Shown here in pieces: positions 42,362 to 50,639 of a stretch of DNA of 54,410 bases (position 1 is the first letter of the stretch; every line of letters begins with the position of its first letter). Below the pieces are notes generated by a model. That model was not told the DNA's origin and made no database searches. It saw nothing but the letters and a program-made list of their open reading frames with translations. The translations under genes were made by a program, and so were the position numbers. This DNA comes from Acetatifactor sp. (GTDB lineage Bacteria; Bacillota; Clostridia; Lachnospirales; Lachnospiraceae): the NCBI GenBank assembly GCA_022511385.1, contig JAFLRN010000014.1, forward strand, positions 1 through 54,410, written 5' to 3'.

Positions 42362-44431
42362 ATGGAAAAAACAGATAATATGAATAAAAATAAGATTGCT
42401 AAGACTGCGCATGACGAGCGCTTCAGCCTTGCATGGGAGCGGATCCGGCAGATCCCGGAGGAGCATTTCGGCGTGCCTGCCTTTGAAAAATATTTCACCT
42501 CCGTGGCGGAGCGCCTGATATTGCTGCAGGAGACGATAGGTTTTTTGGTGCAGGGCGGCGACAGAGATGCTTCCCTGGAGGAATTAGGCAGGAGGAACCG
42601 TGAATTGTATGCGGAAATCCTGCCGGAGAACTATGAGAAGAGCTACTGTAATCCCACATATGCGGTGAAGGAGCTGGGAGAGGAGCTTGGCCCCCTGCTG
42701 TCCAGCTTAAGCGCCAGGATATTCAACCAGGTATACAGTGTCTACGACAGACTGGCGGAGAGGCTGCTGGTGCATATGGAGCTTTTTATCGAGGTTTACG
42801 CTGCCTTCACCTACCAGTGGCAGGAGGATCAAACGCTTCCGGACAGGGAGACCATCCGCCAGATCATTTACTGGATGGTCTGTGATTATGCGGAGGAGAA
42901 TGCGCTCCAGGAGGTCAGGGAGATGGTGTGTCCTGAGGACAGCCTGGCCCTGCAGATACTGAAAAACAGTGACCTGAGCGATCCCCGGTATCTGTATGCC
43001 TACGGCGAGTATATCACCGAAAACGAGCTGGAGACAGCACGGTTTCTGGCAGGACTGGACGAGGAGACCATCGCCACCATGGCGGATACCTATACCGAGG
43101 GCTTCCGTAAAGGCTTTGAGATCATGAATAAAGATCTGTCAAAGAAGGACCGCGTGGTAGTCAGCTATCAGCTGGGCTTCGAAAGAATGATCCGACGTGC
43201 TGTGGTAAATTTGGAAAAGCTTGGGCTGCAGCCCGTTATTTTTAGAGGATGCTACGGTTGTTTTTCCAACGCACGCCCCAACAGACAGTTTGACTACGAT
43301 CACCGGGACGATAAGGCGCTATGGCTGGATAGAAATTACGTAAACCGTAGACTGGAAGCGCTGCGTGCTGCCTATGAAAGGTATAAAGAAGAGGCAAAGG
43401 AGTATGCGGGGCCTGCCGTGCTGGAGATATTCGGGGAAAAAGCATTTGAGCCCATGATGAAGCCGGAAGCCCTGCAGCTTAGTGAGGACCAGAACAAGCT
43501 TCAGGTGGAGCTTTCCTCCCGGGCAGGAGAAATTGAGAACGAGTATATCCCTGAGGAAGAGACCAGCTATACCATCATTGCATTTCCCATCCCCGAGATC
43601 GGCCCCGTATTTCAGGAGCTGTTCTGGGAGACCATCCGGATCAACACCCTGGATTATACGCTCTATCGGGATGTACAGCAGAAGCTTATCGATGCGCTGG
43701 ACACCGCGGATTACTGTGAGATCAAAGGCATGGGTGCAAATAAAACAAATCTGCGGGTGAACTTGTGGAAGCTTACCGATTCCACAAAGCAGACCATCTT
43801 TGAAAACTGCGTAGCGGATGTGAACATCCCCGTGGGTGAGGTATTTACCTCCCCGGTTCTGGAGGGAACAAACGGCGTACTCCATGTGACAAAGGTCTAT
43901 CTGAATGGCCTGGAATACCGTGATCTCTCCGTGACCTTCAAAGACGGCATGATCAGCGATTACAGCTGTGCCAACTATGGTGATCCTGAAGAAGGCCGGA
44001 GATTCATCCGGGAGAATATACTTCACCGCCATGACACCCTGCCCATGGGCGAGTTTGCCATCGGCACCAACACCACCGCCTATGTGGCCGCGAAGCGCCT
44101 GGGCGTGGAATCCAAGTTCCCCATCCTCATTGCAGAGAAGATGGGCCCCCACTTCGCGGTGGGCGACACCTGCTATTCCCACGAGGAGGATGCGAAAACC
44201 TATAACCCTGACGGCAAGGAAATTGTAGCCCGCGAGAACGCCGTTTCCGCCCTCCGCAAAGACAAGCCTCTGGAGGCATACTACAACTGCCACACAGACA
44301 TTACCGTCCCTTACGACGAATTGGGCGAGCTCACGGCTGTACGAAAGGACGGCAGCAGGATTGTGATCATACAGGAGGGCCGCTTCATTCTTCCCGGTAC
44401 GGAATCTTTAAACGAAGCGTTTGATCAATGA
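42362..44431 (+). CDS. M29 family aminopeptidase with long N-terminal extension
   Basis: The 689-residue protein combines an N-terminal helical region (about 1-300) with a C-terminal M29 (AmpS/AmpT-like) metallopeptidase domain. In the latter, metal ligands fit Glu493 (GEVFTSPVLEG), Glu564 (GEFAIGTNTT), His597 (MGPHFAVGDTCYS) and His644 (NCHTDITV). ANKTNLRV before it is also family-like. The usual M29 enzyme is about 410 residues, so the N-terminal part is an addition of unknown role. The start at 42362 follows AAGGAAAG, and the tandem 13-bp array sits immediately upstream. Confidence 0.88.
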   Translation: MEKTDNMNKNKIAKTAHDERFSLAWERIRQIPEEHFGVPAFEKYFTSVAERLILLQETIGFLVQGGDRDASLEELGRRNRELYAEILPENYEKSYCNPTYAVKELGEELGPLLSSLSARIFNQVYSVYDRLAERLLVHMELFIEVYAAFTYQWQEDQTLPDRETIRQIIYWMVCDYAEENALQEVREMVCPEDSLALQILKNSDLSDPRYLYAYGEYITENELETARFLAGLDEETIATMADTYTEGFRKGFEIMNKDLSKKDRVVVSYQLGFERMIRRAVVNLEKLGLQPVIFRGCYGCFSNARPNRQFDYDHRDDKALWLDRNYVNRRLEALRAAYERYKEEAKEYAGPAVLEIFGEKAFEPMMKPEALQLSEDQNKLQVELSSRAGEIENEYIPEEETSYTIIAFPIPEIGPVFQELFWETIRINTLDYTLYRDVQQKLIDALDTADYCEIKGMGANKTNLRVNLWKLTDSTKQTIFENCVADVNIPVGEVFTSPVLEGTNGVLHVTKVYLNGLEYRDLSVTFKDGMISDYSCANYGDPEEGRRFIRENILHRHDTLPMGEFAIGTNTTAYVAAKRLGVESKFPILIAEKMGPHFAVGDTCYSHEEDAKTYNPDGKEIVARENAVSALRKDKPLEAYYNCHTDITVPYDELGELTAVRKDGSRIVIIQEGRFILPGTESLNEAFDQ

Positions 44432-44441
44432 TACAATAATG

Positions 44442-44489
44442 ATACAATATTTAGCAATAATGTTGGAGAATAATACAATATTTAGCAAT
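44442..44489 (+). repeat. 17-bp direct repeat in the purE leader
   Basis: ATACAATATTTAGCAAT occurs at 44442-44458 and 44473-44489 (31-bp period), between the peptidase stop and purE. It may be an operator pair or a small duplication. Confidence 0.7.
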
Positions 44490-44554
44490 TTGGACTTGCG
44501 CACAGACATGAATTCTAGTAAACTATAAAGTATAAGGATATGAAGGAGGACATC

Positions 44555-45073
44555 ATGGCAAAAGTAGGCATAGTAATGGGCAGCGACTCCGATATGCCCA
44601 TCATGGCAAAAGCAGCCGACATTCTTGAGGAACTGGGCATCCCATACGAGATGACCATCATTAGCGCCCACCGGGAGCCGGACGTCTTCTTTGAGTATGC
44701 AAAGACAGCAGAAGAAAAAGGCTTCAAGGTCATTATCGCCGGCGCAGGCATGGCAGCCCATCTGCCCGGCATGTGCGCAGCCATCTTTCCCATGCCGGTA
44801 ATAGGCATCCCCATGCACACCACATCCCTGGGTGGCAGGGACTCCCTGTACTCCATCGTGCAGATGCCATCAGGCATTCCTGTAGCCACCGTGGCCATCA
44901 ACGGCGGCGCCAACGCAGGACTGCTGGCGGCAAAGATACTGGCTACCTCTGATCCTGAACTGCTGGCAAAATTAAAGGATTACAGTGTAAAATTAAAAGA
45001 CCAGGTCGTCGCTAAGGACGCAAAGCTGAAGGAACAGGGCTACAAAGCATACCTGGAAGGCATGAAGAAGTAA
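44555..45073 (+). CDS. purE: N5-carboxyaminoimidazole ribonucleotide mutase
   Basis: PurE moves the carboxyl group of N5-CAIR to give CAIR in purine synthesis. The 172-residue protein has VGIVMGSDSDMP, the active-site ISAHREPD loop, AGAGMAAHLPGM and GIPMHTTSLGGRDSLYSIVQMP, all typical of class I PurE. AAGGAGG lies 6 bp before the start. It heads the purE-purM-purN-purD gene run. No purine riboswitch is seen upstream, and purK is not adjacent. Confidence 0.96.
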   Translation: MAKVGIVMGSDSDMPIMAKAADILEELGIPYEMTIISAHREPDVFFEYAKTAEEKGFKVIIAGAGMAAHLPGMCAAIFPMPVIGIPMHTTSLGGRDSLYSIVQMPSGIPVATVAINGGANAGLLAAKILATSDPELLAKLKDYSVKLKDQVVAKDAKLKEQGYKAYLEGMKK

Positions 45074-45216
45074 GTCCGGCAGCGAAAGCAGCCGGGGACA
45101 ATGTGGCAGGTGAAGCAGTACATATCACGGAATACAGTCTCAGAGAAACCATTATAAGATTGAGATTCGGGCCTGTATCTACTGGGAATCCGGATCGGAA
45201 GGGTATGGATACAAAG

Positions 45217-46242
45217 ATGGATTATAAGAAAGCCGGAGTTGACATTGAGGCAGGCTACAGATCAGTGGACCTGATCAAGAAGCATGTGAAAGGCACTATG
45301 CGCCCGGAGGTGCTGGGGGGCTTAGGAGGTTTCTCAGGAGCCTTTTCCCTGTCAGCCATCAAGGACATGGAAAACCCTATTCTACTGTCCGGAACGGACG
45401 GCGTGGGTACCAAGATCAAACTGGCATTTTTGCTGGATAAGCACGATACTGTGGGCATCGACTGTGTGGCCATGTGCGTGAACGACGTGGCATGTGCAGG
45501 TGGCGAGCCCCTGTTTTTCCTGGATTACATAGCATGCGGAAAGAATTACCCCGAAAAGATCGAGGCCATTGTAAAGGGCGTTGCCGAGGGCTGTAAGCAG
45601 GCCGGAGCCGCTCTGATCGGCGGTGAGACTGCGGAGCATCCCGGACTGATGCCCGAGGATGAGTACGACCTGGCAGGCTTTGCCGTGGGCGTGGCGGATG
45701 AAAAGGATCTGATCACAGGAGAGAGCATTGCGGCGGGAGACGTTCTGGTGGGCATCGGCTCCTCCGGCGTGCATTCCAACGGCTTTTCCCTGGTGAGAAA
45801 GGTTTTTGACATGACAAGGGACAGCCTGGATACTTATTACGACGAGTTGGGCGCTACCTTGGGCGAGACTTTGCTCACCCCCACGAGAATTTATGTGAAG
45901 GCGCTGAAGGCGCTGAAGGATGCGGGCGTGACCGTCAAGGGCGCAAGCCATATTACCGGCGGCGGCTTCTACGAAAATATTCCCAGGATGCTTCCTGAGG
46001 GCAGGAAGGCTGTGGTCAAGAAGGACAGTTATCCCGTGCCTCCCATTTTCAAACTGCTTCAGGAGAAGGGCGGCATTGAAGAAAGAATCATGTACAACAC
46101 CTATAACATGGGACTGGGCATGGTGCTGGCAGTCAGCCCCGAGCAGTCTGGAGAAGCAGTGGAGATTCTGAAAGCAGCAGGCGAGCAGGCATGGGTCGTG
46201 GGCAGCGTTGAGCAGGGAGAAAGGGAAGCTGTGGTATGCTGA
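45217..46242 (+). CDS. purM: Phosphoribosylformylglycinamidine cyclo-ligase
   Basis: PurM closes the imidazole ring to form AIR. The 341-residue protein starts at MDYKKAGVDIEAGY, the usual family start. ATG 45205 is in frame and possible, since a GGAAGGG site lies close to it. Motifs include GGLGGFSGAF, LLSGTDGVGTKIKLA, CVNDVACAGGEPLFFLDYIA, GGETAEHPG and the C-terminal HITGGGFYENIPR. Both PurM domains (N-terminal ATP-binding and C-terminal) are complete. It overlaps purN by 7 bp, indicating translational coupling. Confidence 0.95.
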   Translation: MDYKKAGVDIEAGYRSVDLIKKHVKGTMRPEVLGGLGGFSGAFSLSAIKDMENPILLSGTDGVGTKIKLAFLLDKHDTVGIDCVAMCVNDVACAGGEPLFFLDYIACGKNYPEKIEAIVKGVAEGCKQAGAALIGGETAEHPGLMPEDEYDLAGFAVGVADEKDLITGESIAAGDVLVGIGSSGVHSNGFSLVRKVFDMTRDSLDTYYDELGATLGETLLTPTRIYVKALKALKDAGVTVKGASHITGGGFYENIPRMLPEGRKAVVKKDSYPVPPIFKLLQEKGGIEERIMYNTYNMGLGMVLAVSPEQSGEAVEILKAAGEQAWVVGSVEQGEREAVVC

Positions 46243-46871
46243 AGATCGTAGTGTGTGTGTCCGGAGGCGGAACCAATCTGCAGGCCATTCTGGATGCCAT
46301 TGACAGCGGAAAGATCACCAATACGGAAGTGCTCGCGGTAATAAGCAACAATGTGGGAGCAAAGGCCCTGGAGAGGGCTGAAGCGCACGGAATTCCCGGA
46401 ATCCTCATGACTCCGAAAGCCTATCCGGACAGAGAGTGCTTTAACAAAGCCTTTACGGAGAAAATGTGCGAGCTTTCTCCGGATCTGGTGGTTCTGGCGG
46501 GCTTTCTGGTGAAGATTCCGGAGGAGATGGTGGCGAAATTCAGCAACCGGATCGTCAACATCCATCCGTCCCTTATCCCTTCCTTCTGCGGCGTGGGCTA
46601 TTATGGCCTCAAGGTTCATGAGAAGGTGCTGGAGCGGGGAGCAAAGGTGACGGGTGCAACGGTGCATTTTGTGAACGAGGGCATGGACGAGGGACCTATC
46701 ATTGCCCAGAAGGCAGTGGAGGTGCTGCAGGACGATACCCCGGAGGTATTACAGCGGCGCGTCATGGAGCAGGCGGAGTGGATCCTGTTGCCCCAAGCCA
46801 TAGACGATATTGCAAACAACAGGCTGGTTGTGGAGAATGGAAGGGTAAAGCGTTCTTCCCAAGCCTTATAG
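46236..46871 (+). CDS. purN: Phosphoribosylglycinamide formyltransferase
   Basis: PurN formylates GAR using 10-formyltetrahydrofolate. The 211-residue protein has the N-terminal VCVSGGGTNLQAILDAI phosphate loop, LAGFLVKIPEEMV, and the catalytic NIHPSLIPSFCG (Asn-x-His) followed by GATVHFVNEGMDEGPII with the catalytic Asp. The start overlaps the purM stop. Length is normal. Confidence 0.95.
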   Translation: MLKIVVCVSGGGTNLQAILDAIDSGKITNTEVLAVISNNVGAKALERAEAHGIPGILMTPKAYPDRECFNKAFTEKMCELSPDLVVLAGFLVKIPEEMVAKFSNRIVNIHPSLIPSFCGVGYYGLKVHEKVLERGAKVTGATVHFVNEGMDEGPIIAQKAVEVLQDDTPEVLQRRVMEQAEWILLPQAIDDIANNRLVVENGRVKRSSQAL

Positions 46872-46958
46872 GGAATAAGATAAACTGACGGGAGCTGCCT
46901 GGCGGAATATGCGGATTGCAAGAGCCATGAATTTCGATGGGCAGTGGAAAGAGGAAAC

Positions 46959-48236
46959 ATGAAGGTATTAATTGTAGGCGGAGGCGGAAGAGAGCATGCC
47001 ATCGCAGTCAGCATGAAAAAGAGCAGCCGGGTGGAGAAGCTTTATTGTGTGCCCGGAAATGCGGGCATTGCCCGGATTGCCAAGTGCGAGCCATCCATCG
47101 GAGTTATGGAATTCGACAAGATCATTGCCTATGCAAAGGAAAAAGCGGTGGATCTGGTGTTTGTGGCACCGGACGATCCTTTGGTGGGCGGTCTGGTAGA
47201 CGAACTGAAGGCAGCGGGCTTTCGGGTGTTCGGACCGGATAAGAAGGCAGCCATTCTGGAGGGTAGCAAAGCCTTTTCAAAGGACCTGATGAAAAAGTAC
47301 AAGATTCCCACGGCGTCTTACGAAACCTTTGATGATCCTGATAAGGCTCTCGCATATCTGGAGACGGCGAAGATGCCCATCGTGCTGAAGGCGGACGGTC
47401 TGGCATTGGGCAAAGGTGTCCTGATCTGTAAAACACTGGAGGAAGCGAAAGCTGGCGTACAGGAGATCATGCTGGATAAGCATTTTGGCGATGCCGGAAA
47501 TAAAATGGTTATTGAGGAGTTTATGACGGGCCGTGAAGTATCGGTGCTCTCCTTTGTGGATGGCAAGACCATCAAGCCAATGACCTCCGCCCAGGATCAC
47601 AAGCGGGCGCTGGACGGCGATCAGGGTCTGAATACCGGCGGAATGGGGACTTTCTCCCCCAGCCCCTTCTACACAGCGGAAGTGGATGAATTCTGTAAGA
47701 AATACATCTATCAACCCACTGTTGACGCCATGGCGGCGGAGGGCAGAGAGTTTAAGGGCGTGATCTTCTTTGGTCTGATGTTGACGCCCGAGGGCCCTAA
47801 GGTGCTGGAGTACAATGCCCGTTTCGGAGATCCCGAGACACAGGTCGTACTTTGCAGGATGAAGAATGATATCATGGATGTGGTGGATGCCTGCATTGAC
47901 GGATGCCTGGATCAGGTGGATCTGCAGTTTGAAGACAGCGCCGCCGTTTGCGTGGTGCTGGCCAGCGAAGGCTATCCCGTCTCCTACGAGAAGGGCTTTG
48001 AGATTACGGGACTGGAAAAATTTGAAGGACAGGAAGATTACTATTGCTTCCACGCGGGAAGCAAGTTTGACAGCGCAGGACGCATTGTCACAAGCGGCGG
48101 ACGGGTGCTGGGTGTGACGGCGAAAGGAGCCGATCTGAAGGAGGCCAGGAAAAAAGCATATGAGGCAGTCCAGTGGGTTTCCTTCGAGAATAAGTATATG
48201 AGGCGTGATATCGGAAAAGCCATTGACGAGGTATAG
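46959..48236 (+). CDS. purD: Phosphoribosylamine-glycine ligase
   Basis: PurD joins phosphoribosylamine and glycine with ATP to form GAR, the substrate of PurN. The 425-residue ATP-grasp enzyme has VLIVGGGGREHAIA at the N-terminus, LKADGLALGKGV, the family signature HKRALDGDQGLNTGGMGTFSP, and EYNARFGDPETQVVL with metal ligands. ATG 46959 follows AGAGGAAAC; a GTG at 46944 is less likely. It closes the pur gene run. The remaining purine genes (F, L, C, B, H) are not in the window. Confidence 0.95.
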   Translation: MKVLIVGGGGREHAIAVSMKKSSRVEKLYCVPGNAGIARIAKCEPSIGVMEFDKIIAYAKEKAVDLVFVAPDDPLVGGLVDELKAAGFRVFGPDKKAAILEGSKAFSKDLMKKYKIPTASYETFDDPDKALAYLETAKMPIVLKADGLALGKGVLICKTLEEAKAGVQEIMLDKHFGDAGNKMVIEEFMTGREVSVLSFVDGKTIKPMTSAQDHKRALDGDQGLNTGGMGTFSPSPFYTAEVDEFCKKYIYQPTVDAMAAEGREFKGVIFFGLMLTPEGPKVLEYNARFGDPETQVVLCRMKNDIMDVVDACIDGCLDQVDLQFEDSAAVCVVLASEGYPVSYEKGFEITGLEKFEGQEDYYCFHAGSKFDSAGRIVTSGGRVLGVTAKGADLKEARKKAYEAVQWVSFENKYMRRDIGKAIDEV

Positions 48237-48254
48237 GAAAGGTGTGATGTTCAT

Positions 48255-48710
48255 ATGGATATGGAGCGACTGTTGCAGCCGGATACATACAACATTCCGC
48301 GCGTGTGTGAAAAGTGTGGCGGAGTGATGGTGTTTAAGGGAGTTGGAGAGTATCAGTGCGAAAACTGCGGTGAGCTGGCATACGACGATTACGGAAAGGT
48401 CAGGACTTACATTGAAGAGCACAAGGGGGCCACGGCTGCCCAGATAGAAGAGGCCATAGGGGTGTCCCAGAAAACAATACGCCGTCTCCTTCGGGACGGG
48501 CGGCTGGAGGTGACCGAGGACTCCAAGATGTTCCTCCGCTGCGAGCTTTGTGACAAGCATATCCGCTCCGGGCGGTTCTGTCCGGAATGCGAGATGAAAG
48601 TGCATCGCAGTATGGAGGCGAAGCAGAGGGAGCAATCCCGTAGGGACTTCCAAGGCTTCAGTGTAGACCTACATGGTGAGGAAGGACAGAAGCGCTTTAC
48701 GCGAAGCTAA
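48255..48710 (+). CDS. Zinc-ribbon and helix-turn-helix protein
   Basis: The 151-residue protein has an N-terminal zinc ribbon (CEKCGGVMVF...CENCG, about 18-38). A winged-helix-like segment follows (YIEEHKGATAAQIEEAIGVSQKTIRRLLRDGRLEV), then a second ribbon (CELCDKHIRSGRFCPEC). The layout suggests a DNA- or RNA-binding regulator. I do not recognise a named family with certainty. It follows purD by 18 bp and precedes the SH3b membrane protein by 29 bp, so all three may be co-transcribed. Confidence 0.8.
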   Translation: MDMERLLQPDTYNIPRVCEKCGGVMVFKGVGEYQCENCGELAYDDYGKVRTYIEEHKGATAAQIEEAIGVSQKTIRRLLRDGRLEVTEDSKMFLRCELCDKHIRSGRFCPECEMKVHRSMEAKQREQSRRDFQGFSVDLHGEEGQKRFTRS

Positions 48711-48739
48711 TAGAGAAACAGGAGAAAAGGGGAAAGGAT

Positions 48740-50074
48740 ATGAGAAAGACCAAAGAGTTACAAGAGTTACGGACGTGCCGAATGCTGCACATGGCTGTGC
48801 TTGCAGTTGCGTTCATGTTGTGCCTGACGCTGTTCTGGGGAATTTTTCCCATTGTAAGTCATGCAGAGAGTACGGGAAAGGTGACTGCACCGAACGGAGC
48901 CAAGGTACGGAGTTCCGCAAGTACCAGTGCAAGGCAGATAACGAGCTATGCGCAGAATACGACCATATCTATTCGGGGCCAGGTACAGGGCAGCGATGGC
49001 TACATTTGGTATGAGATATGGACGGATGCCGATACGTTGGGCTATGTTCGGTCAGATCTGGTGGAGATCACAGACGGAACTACGCCGCCTACATCCTCAA
49101 ACACATCACAGCCGGGCAACAATAACCAATCTCAGGCTACAGTGAGCCGGGTGAATCCCATCAGTGCAACTGTGAAGGGAGGAGACAACGTAAGAATCCG
49201 CAGCAATGCTACCACCAACAGCCAGATTGTGAAGAATGTCCAGAGCGGACTGGTGCTGACTGTGAATGGACAAGCCAATAGTCTGGATAACGATGGAAAA
49301 GTGTGGTATCAGGTCAGCTTTATTTCCGACAGCACCGAGGTATCCGGATTTATCCGTGAGGATTATGTGACCTTATCCGGAGAACTGACACCTTATACAG
49401 AGCCTGAGAACGATCCCGGAACGGAACCAGATCCGGAGGTTACACCGGAAACGCCGATACAGCCTGAGACATCAAAAGAATATGATACTGTTGAACATGA
49501 CGGAACATGGTATGTGAAAATACCCGGTGGTCAGGAATATGATATTAATGCTCTTCTGGAAGTAAATAATTATATGGCTGAGCAGAAGGATGCTGAAAAA
49601 AGAGTGAAATCCCAGAAGGTTGTGATCGTTATTCTGGTATTTCTCTTGATTGCGGCAGCCGGTGCCATAGGTTTCCTGGTGTATAAGATAAGGGATATGA
49701 TGGATTCCGCTTACTTTAATGCGGTGGAGCATGAGACACTTCGCAGAAGAAGTGCACAGGCAGGACAGAGCAGCCGGGTGCAGACAGACAAAAAAGGAAC
49801 GCCTCAGCGTCCGGCAGGTGCAAGACCTTCCGGAACGCCCCAGGGCCAGAGACCTTCCGGAGCACCCCAGGGCCAGAGACCTTCCGGAGCGCCCCAGGGC
49901 CAGAGACCTTCCGGAGCACCCCAGGGACAGGGATCCTCAGGAACCCCTCAGGAGCAGAAACCCGCTGCATCTCAGAATCAAGGTTCTCCAAGACCCCAGC
50001 CCAAGAATTTTATGACTGAGGAGGATGAATTTGAGTTTGAGTTTTTAAATTATGAGGGTGAAGACAACAAATAA
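48740..50074 (+). CDS. SH3b-domain membrane protein with repetitive cytosolic tail
   Basis: The 444-residue protein has an N-terminal signal segment (about 15-43, ending VSHAES). Two bacterial SH3 domains follow (about 47-112, GAKVRSSASTSARQI; and about 143-215, NVRIRSNATTNSQIV), separated and followed by Pro/Thr linkers. A transmembrane helix lies at about 294-318 (VVIVILVFLLIAAAGAIGFLVYKI). Inside the cell lie a helical stretch, five 9-residue repeats (RPSGAPQGQ type) and an acidic end (EEDEFEFEFLNYEGED). SH3b domains usually bind peptidoglycan or proteins, so it may link the wall to a cytosolic partner. Confidence 0.85.
   Translation: MRKTKELQELRTCRMLHMAVLAVAFMLCLTLFWGIFPIVSHAESTGKVTAPNGAKVRSSASTSARQITSYAQNTTISIRGQVQGSDGYIWYEIWTDADTLGYVRSDLVEITDGTTPPTSSNTSQPGNNNQSQATVSRVNPISATVKGGDNVRIRSNATTNSQIVKNVQSGLVLTVNGQANSLDNDGKVWYQVSFISDSTEVSGFIREDYVTLSGELTPYTEPENDPGTEPDPEVTPETPIQPETSKEYDTVEHDGTWYVKIPGGQEYDINALLEVNNYMAEQKDAEKRVKSQKVVIVILVFLLIAAAGAIGFLVYKIRDMMDSAYFNAVEHETLRRRSAQAGQSSRVQTDKKGTPQRPAGARPSGTPQGQRPSGAPQGQRPSGAPQGQRPSGAPQGQGSSGTPQEQKPAASQNQGSPRPQPKNFMTEEDEFEFEFLNYEGEDNK
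49823..49957 (+). repeat. 27-bp in-frame tandem repeat, five units
   Basis: Units at 49823, 49850, 49877, 49904 and 49931 encode RPSGTPQGQ, RPSGAPQGQ (three) and a diverged GSSGTPQEQ. The middle units are nearly identical at the DNA level, so the array is probably recent and variable in number. Confidence 0.92.
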
Positions 50075-50104
50075 AGAATCCAGAAAAATGGAATAGAGTG
50101 GCAG

Positions 50105-50141
50105 GGGAGAGGATACTCTTAACAGAGTGGCCTCTCCCTTT
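50105..50141 (+). terminator. Terminator after the SH3b gene
   Basis: GGGAGAGG (50105-50112) pairs with CCTCTCCC (50131-50138), with an inner ACTCT/AGAGT stem, followed by TTTG. Confidence 0.8.
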
Positions 50142-50145
50142 GCAG

Positions 50146-50173
50146 TTGACAAGGTATGATTGTCTGTTATAAT
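50146..50173 (+). promoter_or_regulatory. Promoter of the GntR-clpC pair
   Basis: Consensus TTGACA (50146-50151), a 16-bp spacer and TATAAT (50168-50173) lie about 50 bp upstream of the GntR start. Confidence 0.8.
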
Positions 50174-50226
50174 ATAGGTATAACAGCTGGCAGTGGGGAC
50201 ACTAACCTGGCAGAATGAGAGGAAGT

Positions 50227-50595
50227 ATGATCATAGAGATTGATTTTAACAGTGACGAGGCGCTCTATCTGCAATTGCGCAATCAAATCATTATGGGAAT
50301 TGCAACCTCTCAGTTTCGGGAGGGGGATTCCCTTCCCAGTGTACGCCAGCTGGCTGAGCTGATCGGCATCAACATGCACACTGTGAACAAGGCGTATACT
50401 GTTCTGAAACAGGAAGGCTATGTGAAGGTGGACCGCAGGCGGGGAGCAGTTATTGCTGTGGACACCGACAGGATGCGGACCTTGGCAGAATTAAAAAAGC
50501 AGCTCCAGGTCATCCTTGCCGAAAGCAGCTGTAAAAATATTTCCAAAGAAGAAATACACAAGCTGATTGAGGAAATTTACGAAGATTATCAGTGA
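50227..50595 (+). CDS. GntR family (YtrA-like) transcriptional regulator
   Basis: The 122-residue protein starts at MIIEIDFNSDEALYLQL (AGAGGAAG site; ATG 50215 is an alternative). It has a GntR winged helix with SQFREGDSLPSVRQLAELIGINMHTVNKAYTVLKQEGYV and DRRRGAVI, and a short helical tail without a ligand-binding domain. It lies 44 bp before clpC on the same transcript, so it is a candidate regulator of clpC in place of CtsR. Confidence 0.9.
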   Translation: MIIEIDFNSDEALYLQLRNQIIMGIATSQFREGDSLPSVRQLAELIGINMHTVNKAYTVLKQEGYVKVDRRRGAVIAVDTDRMRTLAELKKQLQVILAESSCKNISKEEIHKLIEEIYEDYQ

Positions 50596-50639
50596 GCGCA
50601 CTGATAGACGAATCGGTACGCTTTGGATTGGAGGACAAA

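Noticed and set aside
47277..48653. Minus-strand frame of 458 codons opposite purD
   Set aside because: It is a shadow of purD, which carries all PurD motifs; the antisense product is low-complexity and has no start signal.
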